Positions 37,100-48,243 of a stretch of 64,000 bases of DNA are shown here, in pieces. The position numbers were made by a program, and so were the translations under genes. The notes beneath the pieces are model-generated. The model did no database searches. It saw only the letters and a program-made list of their open reading frames with translations, and had not been told where the DNA came from. The number at the start of each line of letters is the position of its first letter. Position 1 is the stretch's first letter. Origin of the DNA: Emmonsiellopsis sp. PD_33 (Eukaryota; Ascomycota; Eurotiomycetes; Onygenales; Ajellomycetaceae); the NCBI GenBank assembly GCA_032988165.1, contig JANTQF010000015.1:124001-188000 (forward strand), read 5' to 3'.

Positions 37100-38051
37100 T
37101 AGAATGCTGCAGAGATGTTCCAACATTCAATTACAACTATCTTAATGTCAGTTAAGTATAATAACTGTTGAATCATCTAGGGAAATACTCATCTGTTTTT
37201 TTAGTGTATTTCATGAAGTTCTTGAAGTACTATACATCCTATATGAACATATTGTTAAGATTCTGCCAGTAGAGTATAGCAAGGAGGCATTACAGGTGGA
37301 TTACCAACAGTAGCTGTTCTTCAAAGGTGCTCTGGGTGCACTGGATGGAACTCACCTTGCTATCTTAGTCCCTACAAAAAATCAACATGTATGGCAAAAT
37401 TGAAAGGGGTGGATCTCACAGAACATCATGGCAGCATGTGACTTTGACCTCAACTTCATATATATATACACAGGAATAAAGGGATCTTGCTATGACTTGT
37501 GAGTCCTTACTTCTGCTGAAGAAGATGATTTTGCCCTACCAACTAGCTGTTATCTTCTAGTAGATGCTGGATATCCACAAAGGAACCCATCAATTCTTTC
37601 CCCTTATTCCAGTGTGCAATATCACCTCAAGGAGTGGGGATGTGTTGATAGAAGGCCTGAAAATGCCCAAGAACTCTTCAATCTCCAACATTCAAGCCTC
37701 CAGAATGTTGTTGAATGGGTATTTGGTGTTTTTAAACATCAATTTTGTATATATAACTGCCTGAGGGATGGATTTAGCATTGAAACACAGGTTCAACTGG
37801 TATATGAATTAGCAGTGCTCCATAACTTCATAAATGAGCATCAGGGCTATAAAGATGACAATGACTTACAGGGAAATGCAGAGTTATCTGGCTTGCAGCT
37901 ATCTGCAGGAAACCATGAAGAATGTCCTGCAGATGTCAATAGAGAGTATATGGTTAAGAAAAGAGATGAAATTGCAAAGGAAATGTGGGAGGTGTATCAG
38001 GTGTATGGTGCAAACTACAGGGGGATAGAGGTAGATGAAGATGACATGTAG
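37100..38051 (+). pseudogene. Harbinger DDE transposase (DDE_Tnp_4), inactivated
   Basis: The nuclease that cuts and inserts PIF/Harbinger elements. From about 37200 one frame runs to the stop at 38051 with three in-frame stops, at 37311 (TAG), 37401 (TGA) and 37500 (TGA). Each fits a C-to-T change of CAG or CGA, at positions where relatives have Gln or Arg. Family blocks are clear: FFKGALGALDGTH (first catalytic Asp), KGWISQNIMAACDFDLNF, LLVDAGYPQRNP (second Asp), YHLKEWG, ELFNLQHSSLQNVVEWVFG (catalytic Glu) and LAVLHNFINEH. The D-D-E residues are all still present. An upstream part with FQHS and VFHEVLEVLY is separated by a probable intron ending near 37203. The 5' start was not located. 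Confidence 0.85.
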
Positions 38052-38498
38052 GTGTAATGTGTAGAACTTAGTGATTTTTGTGATTTTTTGAATCTGCAGT
38101 GTTTTTGTTGCATTGAAGTCCAATATATCTATGTATAAAAATCAAAAAATAGGGGAAAATATAGTGAAATTTTGGTTAAATTACAGAACCAGTGAAATTC
38201 AGTGGAAATAAAACATCACCACTTTTTGTGTGAGGAGGTTAGGTTGCCAAGGGCAAATGTGGTGATCTGATTGGTCATTAAGATACCACCAGTAATATAT
38301 ATCATAAAAATATGAATAGATTACCATTTTGTAATTTAATAACTAAGAAGTAGGCTAAAACATCAAGGATTTTTATATAAAGACATCTATATGACACATA
38401 AAATGCACACTCCAGACCTCACTTAACACTTGCTTAATGCCTGCACTCACTTAACTGATCTGCTACCCACTAAATGCTGCCTGATTCATCTCTCCTAT

Positions 38499-39896
38499 CT
38501 AGTTCATTCCACCTTCTTGCACCCTGCTATTCTCATGATTTACTAGAGCTTTTAATACCCAGTCCAATTGATCCTGTTTCAACAAGTGTTTACACATTGA
38601 GATGTATGTTTGACTATGCCCTGGGTCCTGTAAGATCTCCACCACTGGCACATAGTGTGAGAAAGGAATATGTGCATCTTCCCTGTCACCAACCTTCCAC
38701 TCAGCAGGTAAGAGGTCCTGAACTTCCTCAAAGAAGAGGTTCAGGGTGTGCATTGTATCCTTAGACTTTCTTATGCTAATCTCTGCAGATTCCACTATCT
38801 TATCACCCAGTCTCTTGATACTAGCCATCAGAGTGCTACCTTAAATATGTTTTCTTGATGAACCCCCTCCTGCAGATGACTATCATGCCAGTGGAGAGGG
38901 TGATGATACTTCCAGTATTGCTGATGATGTTATTACTGGTAGCACTGCCAGTGTTAATAGTAGTGGTGATAATGAGATGATCTGCTCTGCAGGATCATTA
39001 TCAAGGTCATCACTGTCTTCTGTAACTGCACAGATCCACTTTTGAATAGTGATAAAGTTGGTAGCATGTTCCCCTGTTGCCATTCTGCCACTAAGAAGTC
39101 ATTCAAGGCAGTTTAGATAGGTAGGGCCCTGACTGCAGAAGTCTACCATATCTGGGTGTTTTTCAAAATATTCATTTATTACCTTCAGGGTATTAACATA
39201 CATTCTCTTCACTGAATCAAATGACCAACTAGATATTTGATTTTGATGTTTCTCCCACAGCTAGTACTGAGTTTTGAAGTGCCCAAAGCAGCCACTAAGG
39301 ATCTATCTGTTTACTGAGAGGTGTGTAACAGCCTGCACAGCCTTCAATGCCAACTACTAACCTCAAGATTTGAAGCTCTCATTCACTTCAAACCCCTCAT
39401 ATACCACCTCCAGCAGGCTGTCCAACAGGGCTGTCTCCATTGCTGGAGACCACTTGGTGATACAGGTACCAACATCCTTTTTACTGGCTCTACTATGCCT
39501 GCTATGCTGCTGTGTAGGCTATGTAGGCTGTGTAGGCTGTGTAGGCTGTGTAGGCTGGGTTGGCTGGGTCATATCATTTGTCTTGTCATCTGAGGATTCC
39601 CATGGCAGAAAGACTTCAGTGTCATTGGCAATATGTGTTGAAACAGGTGTATTTGGTTGGGTTGAGGGATTCAAATGTTGGATAGGGTGAGTTCCATTGA
39701 ATTCAATATTGCTGGGCAATAAGATATAGCTCAAATCTGCCATATTTTCTGTTTTTGATGCACAAAACCATGGAAATATAGGAGGATGACTGTTTTCATT
39801 GTATTGCAACACAATTTTATATTCAAAAACTAACATTAATCTGGTATAGTGCCTGTGGATCTGCCATGGAATCAAATACATGCTATTTTCATGCAT
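38499..39896 (-). pseudogene. Myb/SANT-like partner protein of the Harbinger element, inactivated
   Basis: Harbinger elements usually encode a second, DNA-binding protein of the Myb/SANT type that assists the transposase. On the minus strand a frame around 38883-39300 reads SSWSFDSVKRMYVNTLKVIN, YFEKHPDMVDFCSQGPTYLN and SGRMATGEHATNF, matching the conserved tail of the SANT-like domain (W..H....Y....HP....FR..G). It has stops (TAG, TGA) at codons that are Arg and Gln in relatives. The C-terminal part continues as an open frame at 38499-38828. The 5' open frame begins at 39896, close to the right terminal repeat, and ends in a Thr-Gln-Pro repeat encoded by the 39511-39570 minisatellite. It converges on the transposase. 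Confidence 0.7.
39511..39570. repeat. Minisatellite, 9-bp unit TGTAGGCTG
   Basis: About six imperfect copies; on the minus strand it encodes a Thr-Gln-Pro run within the SANT-like relic. Confidence 0.85.
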
Positions 39897-39962
39897 ATGA
39901 GATTACAATCCACTCTGTGACATCTGGGAACATCAGATCTGCACTCTGCACTGAACACGGCC

Positions 39963-41086
39963 CGAGTCTCCATCTCCATCTCCAGTCTCCAGAGATCGCC
40001 AGCGGCAAAAGCAAGGAGGAGACGTTTCAGGCCCAGACCAATACTAGCAATTGTGGGCGGGATGCGCTAGCTACAGCCACGTCGTCGAAGTTCGCCGCCA
40101 CACACTGTCTGGAGATAGCCAGGTTACAGAGGACAGAGATGACGACCAGGATACGGATAGAGTCGAGTCCCTTGCATATCCTCCCACGAACCCCGGCTGA
40201 CAGCGGCCATGATTACTGCCTGCACCTACACGCGAGCAAACAGATCATAGAACATGATTACTTATCTGACTAGTATGCGTATACATACATTCCTTCTAGT
40301 CACAGGATGCTGCTCCGTCCCGCCACCGTCCTCCTTGGCTTGGATGTCTGCTCCTCGACTCGTCAGCCCTCGGCAGCTCTACCAAATACATAGTCTCTAG
40401 ATGGCCACAAGAGTAAAAATAGCAGCCCCGCCACGCGCCTCCCACGAGACCCTGGCGGCCTGTCTCTGATGCCAACATTCCCAGCAAACGTATCTCGTCA
40501 TACGCAGTTGGCAACTGGGATAGGACGGCGGGCTTTGCTTTTTCCTGATCGGCGAGATGTGCCTGTCTTGTCTTGCGCTCCCTAGCCTATCCAAGTAAAT
40601 CTTGATTTTCTGGCATGGCGTGCATCTCCGATTCCATGGGTACGGGGCGGTTCGAGAACAATTTCATTCGTGGGATGGATGGGAGAAACTCAATTGGTAC
40701 CGCTAATAATTGACAGGACAACAGAAACAGCTGAACATCAGAACATCAGCGGACCATCAATATACCAATATCCAGTTCCCACATCCTCTCACATCTTCGT
40801 GTTCTCCATCTCTGTCTTCTCCATCCATCGCTGAGGGGTAGAACTGGAAGGATGCGATGGCTTACCTAATGAATTACGTAATTCAACTCGGCGTATGGGT
40901 CACGTGTCAAGCTTCCGGAGAAACAATAGCCCGGCCCCGTCCAAAAAGCTCCCGGCGGAAGGAGTGTCTGGCTGCGAACGGCAACCTCGACCAACAGCCA
41001 ATTCCCCCGTCACTTCCCCTCTTGTTTCTACACGCTCCTGCCCTGTCCGACATCGACCAGACCCTACTCTATTACATAATCTCACA
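39963..41086. other. Intergenic, host sequence between the repeat island and TIM9
   Basis: Composition is normal from the Harbinger end onward. Short open frames on both strands (39866-40273 +, 40296-40514 -) have no family resemblance. The last 200 bp are the TIM9 promoter and 5' UTR. Confidence 0.5.
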
Positions 41087-41532
41087 ATGGACGCGTACGT
41101 TCCCCTTCCCAACCCATCGCAGCCCCGTCTTTTCCCTGTCTATAAAACTCAAATCCGCTGACATCAACGCAAACAGCCTGAACGCCAACGAACAGCGCGA
41201 GCTGGCCGCCCGCATGGAGAAGAAGCAGATGAAGGAATTCATGACGGTACATCCCCCCCCCCACCCTCATGTGTTTCTACATTATCATCCCAATAATCAT
41301 CCCGCTAACCTCACCACAACACCCAAAACAGGTCTACTCCACAATCGTCCAGCGCTGCTTCGAAGACTGCGTCACCGACTTCACCACCAAATCCCTCATC
41401 AGCCGCGAGCAGGGCTGCATCAACCGCTGCTTCGACAAGTTCATGAAGGGCTCCGAGCGTGTCAATCAGCGCTTCCAGGAGCAGAATGCCCAGATGATGC
41501 AGTCCGGGCAGATCCCCGGCGCGGGGAGCTAG
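41087..41532 (+). CDS. tim9: Mitochondrial small TIM chaperone Tim9
   Basis: Works with Tim10 as a hexameric chaperone in the intermembrane space, carrying hydrophobic precursors to the inner membrane. Three exons, 41087-41094, 41177-41246 and 41332-41532, with introns of 82 and 85 nt, give 92 residues, normal for Tim9. The twin C-x3-C motifs are CFEDC and CINRC with 15 residues between them, which form the two disulfides taken up through Mia40. The start MDALNANEQRELAARM matches Tim9 only if the first exon is the 8-base micro-exon at 41087-41094, which ends in phase 2. No targeting peptide is expected. A longer overlapping open frame (40857-41549) is in another frame and is a shadow. Confidence 0.93.
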
Positions 41533-42698
41533 GTTGCTTGCTGATGTGATGAATGATGGGGTAATCGGATGGGGGGGGGATAAGAAGGAGAAGGGGGTTA
41601 CACTACTTGATTGATGTGCATCCCGTGTGTCGTGGATGGGGGTTATGACAAGCTGGGTGGACGGTGTGCTTCGTTAATGGCTGCGTTGAGCGCTCCGTTG
41701 AGAAGTGGATTGGATAGTGGCGCGGACTCTCCATGAGTGTGCTATATCATACCCCATGACCCATATATCTGGGGAAAGAATGGGACGGATGGAATTTCTC
41801 TCGCATATGTGCAATATCTATATATCGGGGAAACAGGATGGAGGTATGGATGAGGGACGATGGATGGGACACGCTCGCATCCTGTATAGATTTCGGCTTT
41901 CGGACGGCTTTATTTTTTCTTTTCTTTTCTTTTCCTTTGTTTTTTTGTATGTTAAATGTTTTTGTACGATGTATACTATGTTCGACTTTTTTTGGATTTA
42001 ACATGTCCCATTTTACTTCTCTCCTATATATACATTATTACCCATATAAATACCATTTAGTGGCATAAAGGTCTTCCATATCCAATACTAATCATCCATG
42101 TAATGTTCATTAAACGGTAGCAATAGGGGTTCAGACCGGAATAATTAGGTTAACTACATCCTTTATCTTCATCCCTCACATCAATTACCCGTGTCCGTTG
42201 GAGTGACCGTCAACATCCCAACGGTCAGATAGTCTGCTGAAGCAAACGATATTTCTTCTGATTGGATCCTGTCCGCGTCCCGTTTACGAGATTTCGGACA
42301 CCATACGCCGTATACGGAGCACTACACATTATCTCCCCGCATTAGTCTATTTACCCCATGCTGATTTGTATGTGTGCATTATTCAGGAGCTGGCTGGGCA
42401 GTGAGTCATTTGGCTGTTCATTGCTGGGATATATCCATATGGCCTTTTTCTTGTTCCATTTTTTTATTTATTATCTGGATGAACTCTTTTTTATCCAGAA
42501 ATCTGGTGAAGAAGCAGGAAAGAAAAATTACATCTCTCTGTTCAGGGGCAGAAAAGAGCATCTCGGCTAACTGCTCCGCCAACTAACTACGGCGGGATCC
42601 ATCCCGCTATCTTCGTCTCCGCAGCCCAACTATACACACGTATGGAGAACCTTCACACCAGACCTTGCCCAAGTTCTGTCTACCCTCTCCGATGAATA
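41533..42698. other. Intergenic between TIM9 and threonine aldolase
   Basis: Holds the TIM9 3' flank and the aldolase promoter. T-rich runs near 41910-42000. No gene, RNA or repeat is supported. Confidence 0.5.
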
Positions 42699-44215
42699 AT
42701 GTCTAATCCAATGCATAGACTGTTTCTCTGCCGCTCGCAATTGCGTCCTCATCTATCGCGCAGATTTTTCCCACACCACCGCAGCCGCGCCATCATCCCC
42801 CCTCCACCCACGCATCAACGACGACTCAATACCACTATGGCATCGCAAACATTAACAGACGAAGTCAAGCGCTACGGCCGCGCAGCCACCCATGACTTCC
42901 GGAGTAAGTTCAAACATACACTCTACCAATCCATACATATTATTTAAAAAAAAACACGCCATATCTAACCATACCTTCCAGGCGACACCGTAACGCTCAC
43001 CACGCCCGCCATGCTCAGCTCAATAATCACCCAATGCCCCTACTTCGGCGACGACATCTTCACCGAAGACGCGCCCACGACCTCTCTAGAATCCTACGTG
43101 GCCGAACTAACCGGCCTCCCGCACGCCCTCTTCATCTCATCGGGGACAATGGGCAACCAACTCGCCCTGCGCTCCCTGCTCAAGCAACCACCCCACTCCG
43201 TCGTGCTGGACAGACACAGCCACACCTTCGAGCACGAATCGGGCATGGCATCCATGTTCTCGCAAGCCCAGCTCATCCCCATCTCGAAGAACCTCAGCGC
43301 AGGCCCCGCCTACCTAACCCTAACCGACATCGCCGCAAACATCGTCCCAGACGACGGCGACACGCACTCGGCACCCACGCGCATCATCGCGCTGGAGAAC
43401 ACGCATAACGGCAAGATCATGCCGGTATCCGAAGTCCAGCGCATCTCCGAGTTCGCGCGCAAGCAGGGGATTAAACTCCACATGGACGGCGCCAGGCTGT
43501 GGAATGCCTGCTACCCACCCTCCACAACCACAACCACATCACCAGCAGAAGAAGCCTCCGCGACCGCCCTCTCCCTCCTCCGCGCCTACTGCTCGCTCGT
43601 CGACACCGTGACGCTCTGCTTTTCCAAATCCCTCGGGGCGCCCGCGGGCTCGATCCTGCTCTCCAACAGCGCGGAGACTATTGCGCGCGCGCGCCACTTC
43701 CGCAAGGCGATGGGCGGGGGGATGAGGCAGGTTGGTGTGCTGAGTGCGGCGGCGCGGGTGGCGGTTGAGGAGGTGTTTGTTGCTGGGGCGCCGATGGTGA
43801 GGGCGAATAGGATCGCGAGGGAGGTGGAGGGGAGTTGGGTTGGGATGGGGGGGAAGGTGGTGGAAGGGCTGGGCCAGGAGACGAATATGGTGTGGTTGGA
43901 TTTGGGGGCGGCGGGGGTTGAAGGGGGGGAGTTTGTGGGATTGTGTGGGGAGGAGGGGGTGAAGGTGACGGAGTGGGGGAGGGTGGTTGTGCATTATCGT
44001 GAGTGGATTTTTCTATTTGTTTTTTGGAAGTTGGTTGAATGGTGTGAGTTATTACTTACCTTTTCTTCTTTATAGAAATAAGCGATGAGGCGGTGGAGGC
44101 GTTGAAGCGGGCGATGAAGCGGGCTATTGAGCTAGGGAAGCCTCGGGGCGGGCTGGGTGCGGAGGGGGAGGTGAAGAAGAATGGGCTGTATTCTTATAGT
44201 TCTGGGACCAAGTGA
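42699..44215 (+). CDS. gly1: Low-specificity L-threonine aldolase
   Basis: PLP enzyme that splits threonine or allo-threonine into glycine and acetaldehyde. Three exons, 42699-42903, 42982-43998 and 44076-44215, with introns of 78 and 77 nt, give 453 residues. Family marks are GDDIFTEDAPTTSLE (GDD.Y..D type start), SSGTMGNQLALRS, HSHTFEHESG, LENTHNG, LHMDGARLWNA (PLP-contacting Asp), and the PLP-lysine segment CFSKSLGAPAGS. The core enzyme begins near MASQTLTDEVKRYGR (42837). The upstream 46 residues from the first ATG are rich in Arg and lack acids, like a mitochondrial presequence, so two start sites could give mitochondrial and cytosolic forms. The insert STTTTTTSPAEEAS about midway is longer than in most relatives. 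Base use shifts from C-rich to G-rich at about 43740. Confidence 0.92.
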
Positions 44216-45140
44216 GTTGATTGGGGGGAATACGTGCCTCTATGGTGGTAGGGGTATAGTATAAAGGTAAAGAGAGGTATGGAGGACGGTACTAGTAGGT
44301 CTTCGAAATTGGAGATGATGGTTAGTATAGATACCAATATTCAACTACTGCGGCGCGGATCGAAACGCCCTGTGGGGTAACTCTTTCAACAAGCGGAATA
44401 GGCGGAGAGCAAGATGTTTATGGCTTTTTATTTACTGATATCATCCTGAACATCCCGAGTCCCTCCCGAACAGATGGACTACAAGCATGTCCCGATCCGG
44501 GCAAGAGGTCCGACGATTACACAATACTATGTATAGGAAATGCGGTTTTATCTCTTCTACATTTATTTTTAATAATCCATTCATTTATTTTATTTACTTT
44601 TTCCCCTTCTCGTGAGGGGAAATCCGTCTCCCAAGAAAACAAAACAATTACCCCATATCCACAGAATTGATGGCTGTCCAACCCGACAAGCAGCGTAGAT
44701 ATCTCGAAGTATCCATAGGTACCCCGCCATACCTGACAGTAGTATTGTGCCTGATAAGAGTGGGCCGGTACGCGGAAATACCCAGCAGTACAACCCCTCA
44801 TTGCGAGCCGGCACCTCCCCCACCTTCTGTGCCCCTCCTCTCCTCAATTTTTTCTTCTCTTCTCCTCACTCCCAGGAATTAAACAGGAATTCCCAAGCAA
44901 AAAGGGTGTTTATTATCCGCTAATAGTTACCGTCCCGCCGCACTGCAGGGTATTTGGGTTGTTTTATAATAATTCGCTGAGGTTGGATTCCTTTTCTTCT
45001 TAAACCTTTTTTTCCCTTCCCCCTCCCTCCTCTTCGCCAGCTTGCTTATAAATAAACACACCACCATATCAACAGATCCAACACAACAGCTATCACTCCT
45101 CTCCCACCACACCCATAAATAACACCCGCACACACTCACA
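44216..45140. other. Intergenic, formaldehyde dehydrogenase promoter region
   Basis: Holds the aldolase 3' flank and the next gene's promoter, with a pyrimidine-rich stretch at 44985-45030. Open frames of up to 94 codons on the minus strand (44517-44847) have no family resemblance. Confidence 0.5.
45047..45054 (+). promoter_or_regulatory. TATA-like box of the formaldehyde dehydrogenase gene
   Basis: TATAAATA about 90 bp before the ATG, following a CT-rich tract. Confidence 0.5.
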
Positions 45141-46742
45141 ATGGCAAGCACTGTTGGAAAGGTTCGTACAGCCAGCTCTACTTTATCTCCCGGCTCAATT
45201 GCTCCCCTATCACCCGATTACTATTACCCTAGTGCTAACCACTCCCGCCAATATCAACAGACTATCACCTGTAAAGTAAGCACCCCCGCTACCACCTCTA
45301 TGATTCGAGATGTGATGGTGCTCTCGGTGCAGAGTCGACCATCGGACGGATACGGAATACGGATGAAAACCCGGCAAGGAAAACAATAGCTAAACAGAGC
45401 CTTGATTGAACTAGGCCGCCGTCGCATGGGAGGCCGGCAAGGACCTCACCATCGAGGACATCGAGGTTGCGCCTCCCAAGGCCCACGAGGTCCGTATCGA
45501 GGTTTACTACACCGGTGTTTGCCATACGGGTAAGCCTTTCTCGACTCCCTTGGTGCTGCTATGCCTCTCTGGGGAACTGCGGGGTGATTGACAGAAACAA
45601 CCCTGGAATCTAGACGCATATACCCTTTCCGGAAAGGATCCTGAGGGAGCGTTCCCTATCGTCCTGGGCCATGAGGGTGCTGGTATCGTTGAGTCTGTTG
45701 GCGAGGGCGTGACGTCCGTGAAGCCTGGTGACCATGTTGTTGCCCTCTAGTATGATCTGATATCCTCGACTGCACGATTCGATATCTAGTTTTCTAACTG
45801 ATACCACAGCACCCCCGAATGCAAGGAATGCAAGTTCTGCAAATCCGGAAAGACGAACCTGTGCGGCAAGATCCGCGCCACCCAAGGCCGCGGCGTCATG
45901 CCTGATGGCACCTCTCGCTTCACCTGCAAGGGCAAGGAGCTTCTGCACTTCATGGGCACCTCCACCTTCTCCCAGTACACCGTTGTCGCCGATATCTCCG
46001 TCGTAGCCATCACCGACAAGGCCCCCATGGACCGCACCTGTCTGCTCGGCTGCGGCATCACCACAGGCTACGGCGCTGCCACCGTCACCGCAGCCGTCGA
46101 AGAAGGGTCGAATATCGCCGTCTTCGGTGCCGGGTGTGTCGGGCTCTCTGTCATCCAGGGCGCTGTGAAGAACAAGGCTGGCAAGATCATCGTCGTCGAC
46201 GTTAATGATAACAAGGAGTCGTGGGCGCGCAAGTTCGGTGCCACGGACTTTGTTAACCCGACCAAGATTGGCGGGACGAGTATCCAGGAGAAGCTGATTG
46301 AGATGACGGACGGCGGGTGCGATTACACCTTTGACTGCACGGGGAATGTCGGCGTTATGCGCGCAGCGCTGGAGGCTTGTCATAAGGGGTGGGGGCAGAG
46401 TATTATTATCGGCGTTGCTGCCGCGGGACAGGAGATCTCGACGAGACGTGCGTATTTATTTAATTCCCACCCAATCCAATCCATTTCAAATGCCATTCGA
46501 GATTCCTAACAAAAATCCTAACAGCATTCCAACTCGTCACCGGCCGCGTATGGAAGGGATGCGCCTTCGGCGGCATCAAGGGACGCAGCCAGCTCCCCGG
46601 CCTCGTCGACGATTATATGAATGGCAAGCTCAAGGTTGATGAATTCATCACGCACCGCGAGTCGTTGGATAGGATCAATACGGCCTTTGAGCAGATGAAG
46701 CAGGGGGATTGCATTCGGTGTGTTGTTGATTTGAAGCAGTGA
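45141..46742 (+). CDS. FDH1: S-(hydroxymethyl)glutathione dehydrogenase (class III ADH)
   Basis: NAD-dependent, zinc-containing enzyme that oxidises S-hydroxymethylglutathione, detoxifying formaldehyde; family members also reduce S-nitrosoglutathione. Six exons: 45141-45161, 45261-45275, 45415-45529, 45614-45749, 45810-46447 and 46525-46742, giving 380 residues, the usual length. The first two exons are only 21 and 15 nt but supply MASTVGK and TITCK, needed to match the family start. Seen in order: catalytic zinc ligands in YTGVCHTDAYT and LGHEGAGIV, the structural zinc loop CKECKFCKSGKTNLC, the class III Arg region GVMPDGTSRF, the Rossmann motif FGAGCVGLSV, and the end TAFEQMKQGDCIRCVVDL. 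No odd features beyond the micro-exons. Confidence 0.96.
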
Positions 46743-48243
46743 GCAGGTGTTGGCTGAATGAATGCAAATAAATAAATATTTATGTCCATCAATTGAATGA
46801 ATGAATGGATGAAATGGGTTGCAAGTTAGTTAGTCGGTTTGTTGGACTGGCACTTTTTTCAATTCCTTTCTTTGTCCCTTGGTTTTCTCTGTCTGTTTCT
46901 TTCCTGTCGTAATCTTGGGTACTGAATATCTTCGGTGGATATGAATGGGTAGGATTGGACGGGTATGGTACTGGTTAATTGCGGGTGAGGAAATGGGAAT
47001 TGGCACGTTGTTGGTGAGGTTATGATAAATAATGATAGGGCTGGGGCTGGGTGGGTGGGTGTGATGGGTGAAATTTCCTTGCTCTTCTTTTTCTTTCTCT
47101 GGTTCTTTTTGTGTTTGTGTAGTTAACTATGAAGGGGAATCCATGAAAACTGTGAAAGCAAAAGGAAATGATATGAAATTTAACTTACCTAACATCACTA
47201 TGAGTAGTTACCTCACACATATAACCTCTAGTTATCTAGTTAGTTACTCCTAACAAACTAGCTGTTCAGCTTTTTATCATTCCATCAAAGGATTTCATCA
47301 AGGTCCTCATCCTCATCCTCACTAGAACCAGAGACTACCCCCACCATACCAAAGCAGTCCATTCATAGTAGCATAAATAGCAAAACTAGCTTCAACCTGC
47401 CGTGTTGGAACTTGGCATGTCCACCATTTATGTACCTTGGTGGTCGGTTCTGCTCGGCGGCTCATCTTGGCTTACTGAGATTTCTTTCAAGGGGTTTTTG
47501 TTTTTTTGGGCGGATGGGAACCTTGTGGACGCGGGATGGGATGGCCCAGATGTGTGGCATTTATCAGTGGCATTTTGTTTCCTTCTGTTCTTCGTGTGTG
47601 TTAGTTTTATCTTTTTTTTTTTTGCTGTTGCTTTTATGCTGATTTGATGTTGAGAGTTTGGTCCTCCACCCCCCTTTTTTTCTTGACCGTAGCAAAATAC
47701 ATTTTAATGGGATATATCATAGCTAACTGAATACGCCCCGTAGAACATTTTCATTACAGAACCCATCCATTTCTTAGGTTTGCTTGGATTTAGGTTGCAG
47801 ACATGCCCACCCCTACCATCCCATGCATATTTACCTACCCCCTGCACCAATAACAGAACCACAATCACCCCCTTATCCCGTCTCCGCTGCTGGTTGAGTG
47901 GGGGGTTCCATCCCAGACTCAAGGTTCTGAACCTCTTTCGCATGCATCGGACAGGGTATACTCGTATATAGCCTGGTCCGTCCACATGGTCCCCATCTTG
48001 GCGGGTTCGTGGAAATTTTCTTTTCGTGGGGGGGGGTTCGGGGTGATGTAGGTAGGTGTATATAAGAGCTTGATAGGTAATCTGGATGGATGTAAGAGGG
48101 TCGGATGAGTCTGTGGAATTTTTGTGCTTTCTCTTTCTCTCTCTTTCTCTCTCTGTGCAAAATCCATCCCCTATTTTTGATATCGTTCAGGTTAATCAAA
48201 CGGCTGACTACCTGACTTGATTCCTCCCCCCCCAACAAGAAAG
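46743..48243. other. Intergenic between FDH1 and the Cys/His-repeat gene
   Basis: Low-complexity G/T-rich stretches at 46900-47060 and T-rich runs near 47610. Open frames of 60-120 codons have no family resemblance. The last 200 bp are the promoter of the next gene. Confidence 0.5.
48059..48066 (+). promoter_or_regulatory. TATA-like box upstream of the Cys/His-repeat gene
   Basis: TATATAAG about 180 bp before the ATG at 48244, followed by a CT-rich stretch. Confidence 0.4.

Larger units (their letters stand above)
36349..39962. mobile_element. PIF/Harbinger DNA transposon relic, 3.6 kb
   Basis: Bounded by 17-bp inverted repeats with one mismatch: GGCCATGTTCAGTGCAG at 36349-36365, and the inverse of GGCCGTGTTCAGTGCAG at 39946-39962. 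Inside are the two genes expected of this superfamily, arranged convergently: a DDE transposase relic on + and a Myb/SANT-like partner relic on -. Both carry in-frame stops explained by C-to-T change, so the copy is inactive, but decay is much milder than in the AT-rich element to its left, suggesting a younger insertion. Strong hairpins lie just inside the left end. The usual 3-bp target duplication is not evident (CAA against CGA). Right of 39962 the sequence returns to ordinary host composition. Confidence 0.8.

Noticed and set aside
40857..41549. 230-codon open frame spanning TIM9
   Set aside because: It is in a different frame from the conserved twin CX3C protein and includes its introns.
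45610..46383. 257-codon open frame on - across FDH1
   Set aside because: Antisense shadow of a conserved coding sequence.
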